From assembly GCA_031285205.1 (NCBI GenBank), contig JAITWO010000046.1:1-53575 (forward strand): a stretch of 53,575 nt of DNA, given 5' to 3'. The stretch comes from Methanomassiliicoccaceae archaeon. GTDB taxonomy: Archaea; Thermoplasmatota; Thermoplasmata; Methanomassiliicoccales; Methanomethylophilaceae. Both the position numbers and the translations under genes were made by a program. The notes beneath the pieces are model-generated. The model saw only the letters and a program-made list of their open reading frames with translations, ran no database searches and was not told the DNA's origin. Positions 7,972-16,956 of the stretch are shown piece after piece (position 1 is the stretch's first letter; each line of letters begins with the position of its first letter).

Positions 7972-8973
7972 ATGAGCGGGGAGCACGAATATCCTGTTGT
8001 AGCCGAAGGTCTCAGGAAGACATTCAGACACACGAGAAGGTCCGGCCTGCCTGATAAGCTGGCTGTCGACGGCGTCTCGTTCAACGTTCGGAAAGGGGAG
8101 ATATTCGGCCTTCTCGGACCCAACGGCGCAGGGAAGACGACAACGATCAAGATGCTCTCCACTCTTTTGATACCTGATGAGGGAAGCGTCCGTATATTGG
8201 GGATGGACGGCATCAAAGATGTGAAGAACGTGCGGCAGAGGATCAATCTCGTCTCCGGGGGGGAAAGGGGGTTGTACTACAGGCTAACGGGACGCCAGAA
8301 TCTGCGGTTCTTTGCAAACCTTTACGACATCGCCAAAGTAGGGCAGGAAGCGCTCATCGACAAACTGCTTGATATCGTCGGATTGACGGAAGCGGCGGAC
8401 ATAAAGGTAGAGGATTACTCACGCGGGATGAAGCAGAGGATGCATATCGCCAGGGCACTGGTCAACGATCCGGAGATATTGTACCTTGATGAGCCCACCA
8501 TCGGCCTTGACCCTGAGATAGCGAGGGACGTAAGGTCATTGATAAGGAAACTTGCAGGGTCCGGCAAGACGATACTGCTCACTACGCATTACATGTTCGA
8601 AGCTGAAGAATTATGCGACCGCATAATGATAATCTCCAAAGGACGTTCCGTGGGATACGGAACGGTGGCAGAATTGAAGAAAATGGTACCGGATACGAAC
8701 ATCATAGAGGTGGTGACGAACGATGACCCCCATGATACTGTCGCGAAGCTCTCGTCCGAGCATTTCATACAGCACGTGAACACGGAACGCATCGCCGGGA
8801 GACACTGCACCCGTATACAGCTGAAGGACAGGACAGACCTGCTTTCCTATCTTGACACTGTGTTCTCAAAATACGGGATAAGGAAGATAGGGTACGACGA
8901 GCCGACACTTGAGGACATCTACATATCGTTGGTGGGCGGCGAAGGTCAAGAGGACGGCGGGCACCACCGATGA
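7972..8973 (+). CDS. ABC-2 type exporter ATP-binding protein (DrrA-like)
   Basis: A 333-residue ATPase with Walker A GPNGAGKTT (49-57), a signature YSRGMKQR, Walker B ILYLDEPTIGLDP and a C-terminal extension typical of DrrA/CcmA-like exporters. The open frame extends upstream to 7855, but the segment before MSGEHEYPVV has no coding character and contains the TATA box, so 7972 is preferred. The stop overlaps the next gene (ATGA). With the two permeases it forms an efflux system; the substrate is unknown. It is divergent from btuF across the corrinoid operator region. Confidence 0.9.
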   Translation: MSGEHEYPVVAEGLRKTFRHTRRSGLPDKLAVDGVSFNVRKGEIFGLLGPNGAGKTTTIKMLSTLLIPDEGSVRILGMDGIKDVKNVRQRINLVSGGERGLYYRLTGRQNLRFFANLYDIAKVGQEALIDKLLDIVGLTEAADIKVEDYSRGMKQRMHIARALVNDPEILYLDEPTIGLDPEIARDVRSLIRKLAGSGKTILLTTHYMFEAEELCDRIMIISKGRSVGYGTVAELKKMVPDTNIIEVVTNDDPHDTVAKLSSEHFIQHVNTERIAGRHCTRIQLKDRTDLLSYLDTVFSKYGIRKIGYDEPTLEDIYISLVGGEGQEDGGHHR

Positions 8974-9767
8974 ACGTTAAAGCGATAACGGCAGCATTCA
9001 GACAGCAGGGAACACAGTTCCTGGCGGACCCGCAGTGGATAATCCCAAGCATCATCGCTCCGTTCATGTTCACGGTCGTCGCATTATACATGTACAGCGG
9101 CGCCGGTGAATTGGACTCACCGATAGTATTGACGGCGGTGCTCGGAGGCGGTGTCCTGGGGATGTGGGGGAACATGCTGTTCTCGTCTGGCTTCACGATC
9201 ACCTATGACCGATACAACGGGACCATGGAACCGATAATGCTCACGCCGACGCACCTGATCGATGTGATAGCCGGCCGCTCGGTATGGAACGTGTTCATAG
9301 GGATGATAAATGCGGTGCTGGTGTTCATTTCAGCTCAGCTTATCTTCGGAGTGGGGGTCAGCGTTGCCGACCCGTTGTTGTTCTTCCCGATGCTCCTCAT
9401 GACATTGTTCTCGCTGGCATCCATCGGTCTGATGCTGGCGGCGCTGTTCGTCCTGACGAGGGCCTCCTACGTGATAACGACGATACTCGAATTCCCCATA
9501 TACGTTTTCTCCGGCGCATTGTTCCCGATAACCGCCCTCCCGGAGGCCCTTCGCCCGATATCATACATCTTCGCACCGACATGGGGCGTAGATGCATTGA
9601 AAACGGCTGCGATAAGCGGTTACAACACTCCGATGGCATCATTCGGCATCTGGTTCGATGTGCTGATGATGTTCTTGTTGATCGCCGTATACATCATTGC
9701 CTCGTACTTCCTGTTCATGAGGATAGAGAGGAACATACGCGAATCCGGAACGCTGGCGAGGTACTGA
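8970..9767 (+). CDS. ABC-2 family transporter permease (first of two)
   Basis: A 265-residue membrane protein with about six hydrophobic segments. The last third contains FPIYVFSGALFPITALPEALRPISYIFAP, seen here as FSGALFPITALPEALRPI, the usual ABC-2 permease motif region before the final helices. It overlaps the ATPase by 4 bases and is followed after one base by the second permease, so the three are one operon and probably one complex. Cargo cannot be predicted. Confidence 0.87.
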   Translation: MNVKAITAAFRQQGTQFLADPQWIIPSIIAPFMFTVVALYMYSGAGELDSPIVLTAVLGGGVLGMWGNMLFSSGFTITYDRYNGTMEPIMLTPTHLIDVIAGRSVWNVFIGMINAVLVFISAQLIFGVGVSVADPLLFFPMLLMTLFSLASIGLMLAALFVLTRASYVITTILEFPIYVFSGALFPITALPEALRPISYIFAPTWGVDALKTAAISGYNTPMASFGIWFDVLMMFLLIAVYIIASYFLFMRIERNIRESGTLARY

Positions 9768-9768
9768 T

Positions 9769-10572
9769 ATGACGTTCGTTTCTGACCGGATGAGAGTGAT
9801 AAAGGCGTCATGTGTGCTTTCCGTCCATGATACGTTCACCGTAATAAGGCCTGCCGTGTGGGTATTTCTGATGGTGGTGCCGTCCCTCTTTTCGATGTTC
9901 TTCTTCTATATGATAGCCGGATATGCGACAGGCGACCCCGACTATCAGGACTTCGTGGTCATCGGCAATGCTGTACAGGCGATAGGGATGACGACGATAT
10001 ATTCCGTTGCAAGCATACCGGGCGATCAGAAGCACATAGGGACGATGGGCTCAATATACATGTCCCCGTCCGGTCTTTTCTCGATATTCCTGGGGATGTC
10101 CCTGTTCAGCATCCTTGCGGGATTCATCTCCGTTGCCGTCTCGCTGGTCTTCGCGGCATTCGTCTTCGGGGTTAGCATGGCATCGATGAATGTTATCTCC
10201 GTTGCCGTGGTGATATTGCTCACCGCCATCTCCGTAGGGGGGATAAGCATGATAATCGGCAGCGTCGGGCTCTATCTGAGAACATCGGCGATACTGGCTA
10301 ACGTGTTCACATATCTGGGGCTGATCCTCTGCGGCGTGAATTTCCCGGTGACCGATCTTCCGGGGTGGGCGCAGAAGATCGCGCACTGCCATCCGTTGAC
10401 CCACGCTGTGGAGGCGACACGCGGTGCCGTCGGCGGAAGCACCGTCACGGACTTGGCGGACCCGATACTCATGATGATCCTACTTGGCATCATATTTGCC
10501 GTCGGGTCGGTGCTCACGTTCAGGTTCTTTGAAAAGCTCTCGCGGAAAAAAGGGCGTCTGGATGTGTTCTGA
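9769..10572 (+). CDS. ABC-2 family transporter permease (second of two)
   Basis: A 267-residue polytopic protein. It contains NFPVTDLPGWAQKIAHCHPL, matching the ABC-2 permease segment in which a small hydrophobic stretch is followed by (F/L)PxxxLPxWxxxxxxxxPL. It starts one base after the preceding stop and is the end of the operon. A heterodimer with the first permease is likely because their sequences differ. Confidence 0.86.
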   Translation: MTFVSDRMRVIKASCVLSVHDTFTVIRPAVWVFLMVVPSLFSMFFFYMIAGYATGDPDYQDFVVIGNAVQAIGMTTIYSVASIPGDQKHIGTMGSIYMSPSGLFSIFLGMSLFSILAGFISVAVSLVFAAFVFGVSMASMNVISVAVVILLTAISVGGISMIIGSVGLYLRTSAILANVFTYLGLILCGVNFPVTDLPGWAQKIAHCHPLTHAVEATRGAVGGSTVTDLADPILMMILLGIIFAVGSVLTFRFFEKLSRKKGRLDVF

Positions 10573-10599
10573 TCATGGTATGATATTTTACTAAGACGG

Positions 10600-10866
10600 T
10601 CAGCGGTATGCACTGCGCCTGTTCCGGACATCCAGCACCATTATGACCAACCGTTCGTCCTCGATCTTCGCGAAGATGCGGAAATCGCCGATCCGGTATC
10701 TCCAAACTCCTTTGAACTCTCCTGTAAATGCCTTACCGTTCCTTCGAGGATCATCCGTTCCCACAAGGTTCTTCTCGATCCACGATACGATCGTTCCGGA
10801 TGTCGCTGCATCCATCTTCTTCAGTGACTTGCGGGCATCTTCCGAATAAACGATATCATATGTCAA
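10600..10866 (-). CDS. RelE/ParE-family toxin
   Basis: An 88-residue protein with the RelE/ParE fold pattern: YSEDARKSLKKMD at the N-terminus, then GVWRYRIGDFRIFAKIEDERLVIMVLDVRNRR. In the family this arrangement belongs to mRNA interferases or gyrase inhibitors. It overlaps the upstream antitoxin-like gene by 4 bases, the usual order of antitoxin first. The lack of a histidine near the C-terminus makes the exact activity uncertain. The module adjoins a degraded dinD gene, suggesting a site of gene turnover. Confidence 0.85.
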   Translation of the reverse strand: MTYDIVYSEDARKSLKKMDAATSGTIVSWIEKNLVGTDDPRRNGKAFTGEFKGVWRYRIGDFRIFAKIEDERLVIMVLDVRNRRSAYR

Positions 10867-11084
10867 AGAAGGCCCAGCTCTCTCTTTATATCATCATGGG
10901 AATATGTCTTTGGATCCTTTTCATAGTTCTTCAGGGCCTTGCGGCATATCTCTATGTCCAACTCATCTTCGATCATCTCCATCGTCGCCTTCCGGATGAC
11001 ATCGGATATTGTGGTGCCGCGGACGGATGCATACTGCTCTATGAGCATCTGCTCCTCCGGTGAGAATCTGATCGAATATACCAT
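10863..11084 (-). CDS. RelB/ribbon-helix-helix-type antitoxin
   Basis: A 73-residue protein with an N-terminal ribbon-helix-helix-like stretch (MVYSIRFSPEEQMLIEQYA, then GTTISDVIRKATMEMI) and an acidic C-terminus with DPKTYSHDDIKRELGL. It should bind DNA as a dimer and neutralise the RelE-like toxin encoded 4 bases into its 3' end. A longer open frame reaches 11237, but that part overlaps the dinD remnant. The ATG at 11084 follows an AT-rich TATA-like region (11102-11118). Autoregulation is expected from the family but no operator was located. Confidence 0.8.
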   Translation of the reverse strand: MVYSIRFSPEEQMLIEQYASVRGTTISDVIRKATMEMIEDELDIEICRKALKNYEKDPKTYSHDDIKRELGLL

Positions 11085-11102
11085 GAAGGTCTGTATGACA
11101 AT

Positions 11103-11375
11103 GATATACAAATATATTACGTCCGTGAGGAGTTTGCCGCCGACCTGTTCCGCATTACCAAGATCGAGCCAGAACTGAAGCGCGACACCGTTGACAACGT
11201 ACCTGATGCGAACGGCGTTAATTATACAGTTGGACACAAGGTGTGCGAAACAGTAGAGGGCGTCGGCGGTACCATGCCGGAGGATCTGCCGACACCTGAG
11301 AAAAGCATCTCTCAGGCAGAGAAGGAAAAGTTAGTGGAATTGAGAAAGAGAGCGAAGAAAGGAATGATGAAATAG
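11103..11375 (+). pseudogene. 3' remnant of a DinD (DNA-damage-inducible protein D)-like gene
   Basis: From 11121 the plus strand reads EEFAADLFRITKIEPELKR, then GVNYTVGHKVCETVEGVGG and TMPEDLPTPEKSISQAEKEK, ending in TAG at 11375. This is the C-terminal pattern of DinD-like proteins (FRxTxTExKLR, VGxxVRxTI, GGTMPExLPTPEKSI). No start codon or N-terminal domain is present upstream; the frame runs into the antitoxin promoter. The RelBE-like pair probably replaced or followed loss of the 5' part. Function is lost. Confidence 0.72.
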
Positions 11376-11428
11376 GGCGAGTATAACTTCTACCTCAGAT
11401 TTAAAACGGAGAACACCATGCCATAGGC

Positions 11429-11920
11429 ATGTGCATCTTGTCGGACAAGGACATACTCGAACGCATGAGGAGAGGCGACCTCGGGATAAGTGATTATCAC
11501 GAACGGGGACAGACACCGAACGGATACGACCTCCGGATAGCTGAGATAGCCATACGAGGGAGGGACGGGCTGATAAGGGAGGGCACCGCATCGATACCGC
11601 CGAGGACGATGTTCTACGTGTCCACCGTCGAAAGGGTGAGGATGCCGCCGGACGTCTGCGCGCAGCTTTGGCTGAGGACCACGTGGATCAGAAAAGGCGT
11701 GATCGGCGCGTTCGGGAAGATCGATGCGGGATTCGAGGGGACGTTAACGCTGGGAGCGTACAACGCATCCGATGATATCGTGGAAATACCGATAAAGGAG
11801 AGGTTCTGCCAGATGGTCTTCGAAACGTTACATTCGGCCGCAGAAAAAAGCTACGGGGAAAGGAGTGGCAACTACCAGGGACAGACAGGAGTGACGCTGG
11901 CACCTAAGAAGACCGGCTGA
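11429..11920 (+). CDS. dcd: dCTP deaminase family protein
   Basis: A 163-residue Dcd/dUTPase-fold protein. It starts MCILSDKDILERMRRGDLGI and contains NGYDLRI, RTTWIRKGVIG, the catalytic-region GKIDAGFEGTLTLG, and the C-terminal GNYQGQTGVTLA. In archaea such enzymes convert dCTP to dUTP, or act as bifunctional deaminase-diphosphatases giving dUMP. The arginine-rich RTTWIRKG and the glutamate in AGFEGTLT fit the deaminase. ATTTAAAAC at 11399-11407 is a TATA-like box about 25 bases before the ATG. Bifunctionality cannot be decided by eye. Confidence 0.88.
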   Translation: MCILSDKDILERMRRGDLGISDYHERGQTPNGYDLRIAEIAIRGRDGLIREGTASIPPRTMFYVSTVERVRMPPDVCAQLWLRTTWIRKGVIGAFGKIDAGFEGTLTLGAYNASDDIVEIPIKERFCQMVFETLHSAAEKSYGERSGNYQGQTGVTLAPKKTG

Positions 11921-11957
11921 GCGCGATCTGTTCGGAGGATCCCCGGAGAAAGAGTGA

Positions 11958-12959
11958 TCATGATCTCACGATGTCGATGACGTACACGCTCATCGTCGGA
12001 GAATATGTCTTCAGTTCGGCTATCCGATCCGCACGTATCCTGTGGCCTTTGCCGTTCATGTCCTCGATAAGCTTTGATATCATTTCGGAAGAGGTCGAAC
12101 GTTCCATTATCTTATGCAGATGTATCGTCCCTCCGCTCCTGATGTTCGTTAACGCAGCGTGAAGGAAAAGGTCTGCGGCCTGCGGAAGATTCATTATTAT
12201 GCGGTCCGCCGGAGGAAGGTCGCTTATCAGTATGCCAGCATCCCCGCATATCGGGATTATGCCGGTGAGCTTGTTCAATCTGATATTACGTTCCATCATC
12301 CCTACGGCGTCCTTGTTCACATCTATCGCGTATATTGCCGACGGCTCAGAGTGTTTCGCTATGACCAGCGGGAACGGCGCCACACCGGCGAACATGTCTA
12401 TTATTATCTCACCGCCCCTGACCAACGAGGCGATCCTCATCCTCTCCGTTGAAAGACGCGGATTGAAGTACGCTTTCGCCGGATCGACGATCATCGTCAC
12501 CCCGAACTCCTTGTGCCTCGTCTCCGATGTTCCGGTGCCTGCGATCATTGTTACTTCCCTTAATCTCATATCTCCTTTCACGCCGCCGTCGGTCATCGCT
12601 GCTCTGAGCGAGGAGGATGCCTTCAGCAGGGCGTTCCCTACGGCGGATGCGTACGGCAGCAGATCATCGGATAATTTTATCACGGCGATGTCGCCGATGA
12701 CATCGTACGATGTCGGGAGCATCTCCCTCAGTACATCCGGGATGTCAGCTAGATTCCTGTAATCCGTCTCCCTCCGTTCGGCGAGTTCAAGGTCCGCATC
12801 TATCGTATCGTAGCCGCCAAAGCCGCTTGAGATCACCGGTATCAATATGCTGTCCCCGTCCGACCTTATCTTGAATCCTCTGTCTAAAAGCCCGGATGAG
12901 ATCAGGGTGTCTCTGACCTCCTCTCCTTTTTCCTTCGGGACCCTTATGCAAAGCGCCAT
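11958..12959 (-). CDS. trm5: tRNA (guanine37-N1)-methyltransferase, archaeal Trm5
   Basis: A 333-residue SAM-dependent methyltransferase that makes m1G37 (or the first step of wyosine derivatives) in tRNA. It has an N-terminal accessory region, DVIGDIAVI, then the Trm5 motifs FNPRLSTER, DMFAGVAPFP (SAM binding) and NLPQAA (catalytic motif region). Length is normal. The gene is divergent from dphB and both starts lie about 26 bases from one palindromic TATA box, so both transcripts should be leaderless. Confidence 0.9.
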   Translation of the reverse strand: MALCIRVPKEKGEEVRDTLISSGLLDRGFKIRSDGDSILIPVISSGFGGYDTIDADLELAERRETDYRNLADIPDVLREMLPTSYDVIGDIAVIKLSDDLLPYASAVGNALLKASSSLRAAMTDGGVKGDMRLREVTMIAGTGTSETRHKEFGVTMIVDPAKAYFNPRLSTERMRIASLVRGGEIIIDMFAGVAPFPLVIAKHSEPSAIYAIDVNKDAVGMMERNIRLNKLTGIIPICGDAGILISDLPPADRIIMNLPQAADLFLHAALTNIRSGGTIHLHKIMERSTSSEMISKLIEDMNGKGHRIRADRIAELKTYSPTMSVYVIDIVRS

Positions 12960-12981
12960 CGCCGCGTCTATCGTGCAAATG

Positions 12982-12989
12982 ATTTAAAT
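12982..12989. promoter_or_regulatory. Single palindromic TATA box shared by trm5 and dphB
   Basis: ATTTAAAT is a perfect palindrome. Its centre is 26.5 bases from the trm5 ATG (12959, minus) and 25.5 bases from the dphB ATG (13011, plus), matching the spacing of a leaderless archaeal promoter in both directions. The intergenic region is only 51 bases long. Confidence 0.6.
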
Positions 12990-13010
12990 GAGTTATCATA
13001 TGAACGATGG

Positions 13011-13811
13011 ATGACCTCAGAACTTATATTCGCGGGCCTGGGACTCAGCGGAACCGACGGCATGACCGTAAAGGCGCTGAATGCATTGCGCGGATGCGAT
13101 ATCATCTTCGCGGAATTTTACACGTCGATCCTGATAGGAACGAGCGTAGGCGACCTTGAGGGCGCTCTCGGAAAAAAGGTCAAGGTGCTCCACAGGGCGC
13201 AGGTGGAGGAAGATGACATCATCATACGGTCGGCGAGGACATCACGCGTCGGTTTCATTACCGCAGGGGACACCATGTCGGCCACCACGCACATTGATCT
13301 TTTGATACAGGCCGCCGAAGAGGGGATCCCTACGAATGTTTACCATGGCGTCTCAATATTTTCTGCGTGCCCCTCATCTCTGGGCCTCCAGCCGTACAAG
13401 TTCGGGAGGACCGTCACATTACCGTTCATTGATGATGGTTATCATCCCCGTTCCCCCTATGACCATCTCGTGAACAATAAAAAGGAAGGGCTACATTCGA
13501 TGGTGCTCCTTGACATCCGTGCGGACGAGATGAGGTACATGACCGCTCACCAGGCGATAGAGTGGTTGCTTGAGGCGGAGAGGAAATGGGGGTGCGGCCT
13601 GATCGCTCACGATACGCTCATATGTGCCGCATCCCGTATTGGTTCGGATGACGAGAAGGTGTTCGCCGGATACCCACATGATCTTCTCAGAGCGGACCTC
13701 GGCGGGCCGCTGCACACCATCGTGATACCCGGACATCTGCACTTCATGGAATCGTATGCGCTGGTTCACCTGGCCGGCGCACCCAGATCTCTTATCGAGA
13801 ACGATGATTGA
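13011..13811 (+). CDS. dphB: Diphthine synthase (diphthamide methyltransferase)
   Basis: A 266-residue member of the tetrapyrrole-methylase-like SAM-dependent family that methylates the modified histidine of elongation factor 2. Motifs include FAGLGLSG at the start, AEFYTS, GFITAGDTMSATTH, YHGVSIFSA and LGLQPYKFGR, all characteristic of Dph5/DphB. Length is normal. It shares a TATA box with trm5, pairing two translation-accuracy modification genes. Confidence 0.95.
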   Translation: MTSELIFAGLGLSGTDGMTVKALNALRGCDIIFAEFYTSILIGTSVGDLEGALGKKVKVLHRAQVEEDDIIIRSARTSRVGFITAGDTMSATTHIDLLIQAAEEGIPTNVYHGVSIFSACPSSLGLQPYKFGRTVTLPFIDDGYHPRSPYDHLVNNKKEGLHSMVLLDIRADEMRYMTAHQAIEWLLEAERKWGCGLIAHDTLICAASRIGSDDEKVFAGYPHDLLRADLGGPLHTIVIPGHLHFMESYALVHLAGAPRSLIENDD

Positions 13812-13826
13812 GACCCGAATGGATGA

Positions 13827-14834
13827 TCAAAGCCCGAATATCGCATTGAGGTCCACGTTATCGCGGACAACGTTCCTCACATGAGCGATCTTGTCTTTAT
13901 CGGTGGGGTCTATGCGCGCTATGAGGTGCTCGATTATCTCTGTGACGTGAAGCGTGTCCTCTGTTGTCATAAGGACCGGAACTCCTATCTCATCCGCCCT
14001 CGACAGCACGGTGTGCGACGGCTTTATCCCGCCTGTGACGATGATGCAAGATGTGTCCGTTGATAACGCCGCCAGCAACATCTCCGTCCTGTCGCCGCCG
14101 GTGATCATTGCCTTGCGCTTCGTCCTGCGCATGTAGCCTAAAGCGGCCTGTATGCTCATAGCGCCGACCAGCATCGTCTCCACGATGTTCTCCATCCCTT
14201 TTCCGCCGGCGATGACCTTCGCGTCCATCTTATCCGATATCTCTGATACACGGAACGTTTTCAGTTCGCTCATCTCGGGGATCTCGCCGAGCACCTTTAT
14301 CCCGTGACCCTCCAGGAAACTGCGCTCCGGGAGGCCGGACGATCTGTTGATGACGGTGCCCAGTATCTTTATCTTGTTCTGCCTGCACAGCTCCTTGAAC
14401 AGGAACATCATGTCTATCGACTGGCGCGTGGGGGTTGCAACGAGCACTATCGGCGCGTTGAGCGCCTTTGCGATGTCTATATGCGACAGTTTGTGCGCGG
14501 ACCCGGTGGCCGGGTCCCTTGATCCTTCGATTATCATGAATTCTTTGTCTTCGCATAATTCGTGATACCCTGCGGTCAGCCTGCTCATGGGTATCGGTTC
14601 GTTGAAATCATATACGAACGGCGACAGTTTCCGGCCTTCGCTTATTTTCAGTACCTCGGACATGAGCACAGCGTCCTGGTCCATCAGTTCATCCCCCACT
14701 TGAACGAGACTCTCGCGGAACGGTTTGTAAAATCCTGCTTTCCCGGGATAATTGGTCGCGAGTCCCAATGACAACACCGATTTGCCGGATTTCGAGGCCA
14801 CCGATGCCAGATATACATTCTTCATTTCCATCAT
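13827..14834 (-). CDS. BioD-like P-loop and DRTGG domain protein (phosphotransacetylase N-terminal-like)
   Basis: A 335-residue protein with a dethiobiotin-synthetase-like P-loop domain (ASVASKSGKSVLSLGLA near residue 10, then IIEGSRDP) and a C-terminal DRTGG domain (ITGGDRTEMLLAAL, VTGGIKPS). The same pair forms the non-catalytic N-terminus of some phosphotransacetylases, but no Pta catalytic domain follows. The ATG at 14834 overlaps the stop of the ADP-forming acyl-CoA synthetase in an ATGA coupling, suggesting a regulatory or sensory partner in acetyl-CoA/acetate metabolism. Its biochemical activity is unknown. Confidence 0.82.
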   Translation of the reverse strand: MMEMKNVYLASVASKSGKSVLSLGLATNYPGKAGFYKPFRESLVQVGDELMDQDAVLMSEVLKISEGRKLSPFVYDFNEPIPMSRLTAGYHELCEDKEFMIIEGSRDPATGSAHKLSHIDIAKALNAPIVLVATPTRQSIDMMFLFKELCRQNKIKILGTVINRSSGLPERSFLEGHGIKVLGEIPEMSELKTFRVSEISDKMDAKVIAGGKGMENIVETMLVGAMSIQAALGYMRRTKRKAMITGGDRTEMLLAALSTDTSCIIVTGGIKPSHTVLSRADEIGVPVLMTTEDTLHVTEIIEHLIARIDPTDKDKIAHVRNVVRDNVDLNAIFGL

Positions 14835-16936
14835 CTTACCGTTGTAAGGGCGTCCACCGCCCAAATACCTTCATTCTTCTTCCCTACCATTACCGGATTG
14901 ATTTCAAGTTCATATATCTCTGGGTTCTCCAGAGCTATCTTCATCATCCTCTTCATCGTGTCCTTCAACGCATCTATATCCGCCGGCGGCCTTCCGCGGG
15001 CGCCGGACAGCATGCGGTATGCCTTTGTGGACATTATCATGCGGTCCAGCTCGTCATCGGACATCGGTATCAGCGATCTTGATATCTCGCCTATTATTTC
15101 CACGTATATCCCTCCGAGCCCGAATGCCAGCACCGGCCCGAACTGATCGTCGCGGACCATCGACAGTATCACTTCCTGGCCAGACGCCATCTTCTGCACC
15201 GAAACACCGTCTATCCTTCCGTCGGGAACGGCCGTCCTTCCCCTGAATATGAGTTTCTCGAAGGCTTCACGCACCCCTTCCTCATTCCTCACGTTAAGTA
15301 TCACGCCGCCGATATCTGTCTTGTGCGCTATATCCGGGGACATTATCTTCATGACCACGGGATACCCTATCTTCCCGGCGGCTGCCACAGCATCACGCTG
15401 GCATGTCGTCAGTTCCTCGGACGGCACCGGTATCCCGTATGCCGACAGTATGGACTTTCCCTCCTCCTCCGAAAGCGCGGAACGGAATTCTCCCTTTGCT
15501 ATGTCCAGCAGTTCCAGTACCTTTTGCCTTCCGGAAGTGTCCGGAAGCACCGAAGTGCCGCCGGTGGGGCGTGTTCTCTGCGCCATCCTGAGATATGATA
15601 ACGCACGGACCGCCCTGTCTGGCGACGGGTATGAAGGTACGCCGTTCTCTCTCAGGATCGACAGTGCCTTCTCGCATTCCCTGCCGCCGGCGAATGATAC
15701 CGTGACCGGTATCTTCAATTGTCCTCTCATCCGTGATATAGCGACCGCTACTGCGCTGAGGTCCGTCGCATCGATCGGCGATGACAACACCGCTGACCCT
15801 CCCACACTTTCGTCATCGGCCGCTATTTCCAATGCGCTTATCATCATCTCGTTGGTGGCGTCGCCTCTTACATCGACCGGGTTGTGTGTGCTTGCGACCG
15901 ACGGTATCGTTTCCCTTATCCTTTCCTCGGTCGCGGGGGACAGCGTTGCCAGCGATACACCGAAATTATCTGAGCATGCGTCCGCCGACATTACTCCCAG
16001 TCCTCCTGCGTTCGTTATTATCACAACGCCTTCTTTCATCATCGGCTTTGATGACGATATCACGGAAAGCGCATCGAACATGCTGTCCAGGTCCTTCACC
16101 CGTATTATATTCAGGCGCTCGAACACCGCATCGTAGACAGTATCGGATCCCGACAGTGCGCCGGTGTGCGATGACGCCGCCTTTGAACCAGCGGATGACC
16201 TTCCCGACTTGAGCATCACGATCGGCTTGTTCACCTTGGACGCCGCGTCCAGAAATCTCCTGCCGTCGGTTATCCCTTCCGAATATATGCCTATCACCGT
16301 CGTGTCTTCATCAGTGCCGAAATATTCTATCGCGTCCGCTTCGTCTATGTCCATCTTGTTCCCCAGCGAAAGGAACTTCGATACGCCGGCATTCGTGTGC
16401 ATCGACCAGTCTAGCATCGTCGCTCCGACCGCCCCCGATTGTGAGCAGAGCGATATCCCTCCCTTGGGAGGGAACAATGAGGAGAACGTTGAGTTCAGGC
16501 CGCAGTGCGTGTTGATCAGTCCGAAACAGTTCGGACCGACCGCCCTCATCCCGTATTTCTTTGAGATCTCGCTCAGCCTCTTCTCCAGTTCGCGGCCTTC
16601 CTGACTCTCTTCCTTGAATCCTGCGGTTATGACGACCACCGCCTTCACGCCCTTCTTCCCGAGATCTTCCATCACCTCCGGGACGGAGACGGCGGGTATC
16701 GCCAGTATCGCAAGTTCGGGAACTTCTTCCAATGAACCCACGGACGGCTCGGCCTTCAGCCCGAGGATCATCCCGCCTTTCGTGTTTATCGGATATATCT
16801 TTCCGGCGTAGCCTGAACGGATGATGTTGCCAAGGATCATCCCGCCCACTTTCTTCGGGTCCGAGGATGCACCTATGACCGCCACCGAACTCGGGGAGAA
16901 GAACATCCTCATGCTTCGTGGAATGGCATCTGTCAT
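14831..16936 (-). CDS. Acetate--CoA ligase (ADP-forming), fused alpha and beta subunits
   Basis: A 701-residue ADP-forming acyl-CoA synthetase, converting an acyl-CoA, ADP and phosphate to the acid, ATP and CoA (or the reverse). Residues 1 to about 440 are the CoA-binding/ligase part (FFSPSSVAVIGASSDPKKVG, GPNCFGLIN, and SSHTGALSG with the phosphorylated histidine). After a linker the ATP-grasp part follows (LSAYGIPVPSEELT, GYPVVMKIMSPDIAHKTDIG, ELEINPVMV). The ATG at 16936 is chosen over the upstream GTG at 16975 because a BRE/TATA-like element lies about 25 bases before it. It is cotranscribed with the DRTGG protein. Confidence 0.9.
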   Translation of the reverse strand: MTDAIPRSMRMFFSPSSVAVIGASSDPKKVGGMILGNIIRSGYAGKIYPINTKGGMILGLKAEPSVGSLEEVPELAILAIPAVSVPEVMEDLGKKGVKAVVVITAGFKEESQEGRELEKRLSEISKKYGMRAVGPNCFGLINTHCGLNSTFSSLFPPKGGISLCSQSGAVGATMLDWSMHTNAGVSKFLSLGNKMDIDEADAIEYFGTDEDTTVIGIYSEGITDGRRFLDAASKVNKPIVMLKSGRSSAGSKAASSHTGALSGSDTVYDAVFERLNIIRVKDLDSMFDALSVISSSKPMMKEGVVIITNAGGLGVMSADACSDNFGVSLATLSPATEERIRETIPSVASTHNPVDVRGDATNEMMISALEIAADDESVGGSAVLSSPIDATDLSAVAVAISRMRGQLKIPVTVSFAGGRECEKALSILRENGVPSYPSPDRAVRALSYLRMAQRTRPTGGTSVLPDTSGRQKVLELLDIAKGEFRSALSEEEGKSILSAYGIPVPSEELTTCQRDAVAAAGKIGYPVVMKIMSPDIAHKTDIGGVILNVRNEEGVREAFEKLIFRGRTAVPDGRIDGVSVQKMASGQEVILSMVRDDQFGPVLAFGLGGIYVEIIGEISRSLIPMSDDELDRMIMSTKAYRMLSGARGRPPADIDALKDTMKRMMKIALENPEIYELEINPVMVGKKNEGIWAVDALTTVR

Positions 16937-16956
16937 ATAATTTCCTTTGTTCCCGG

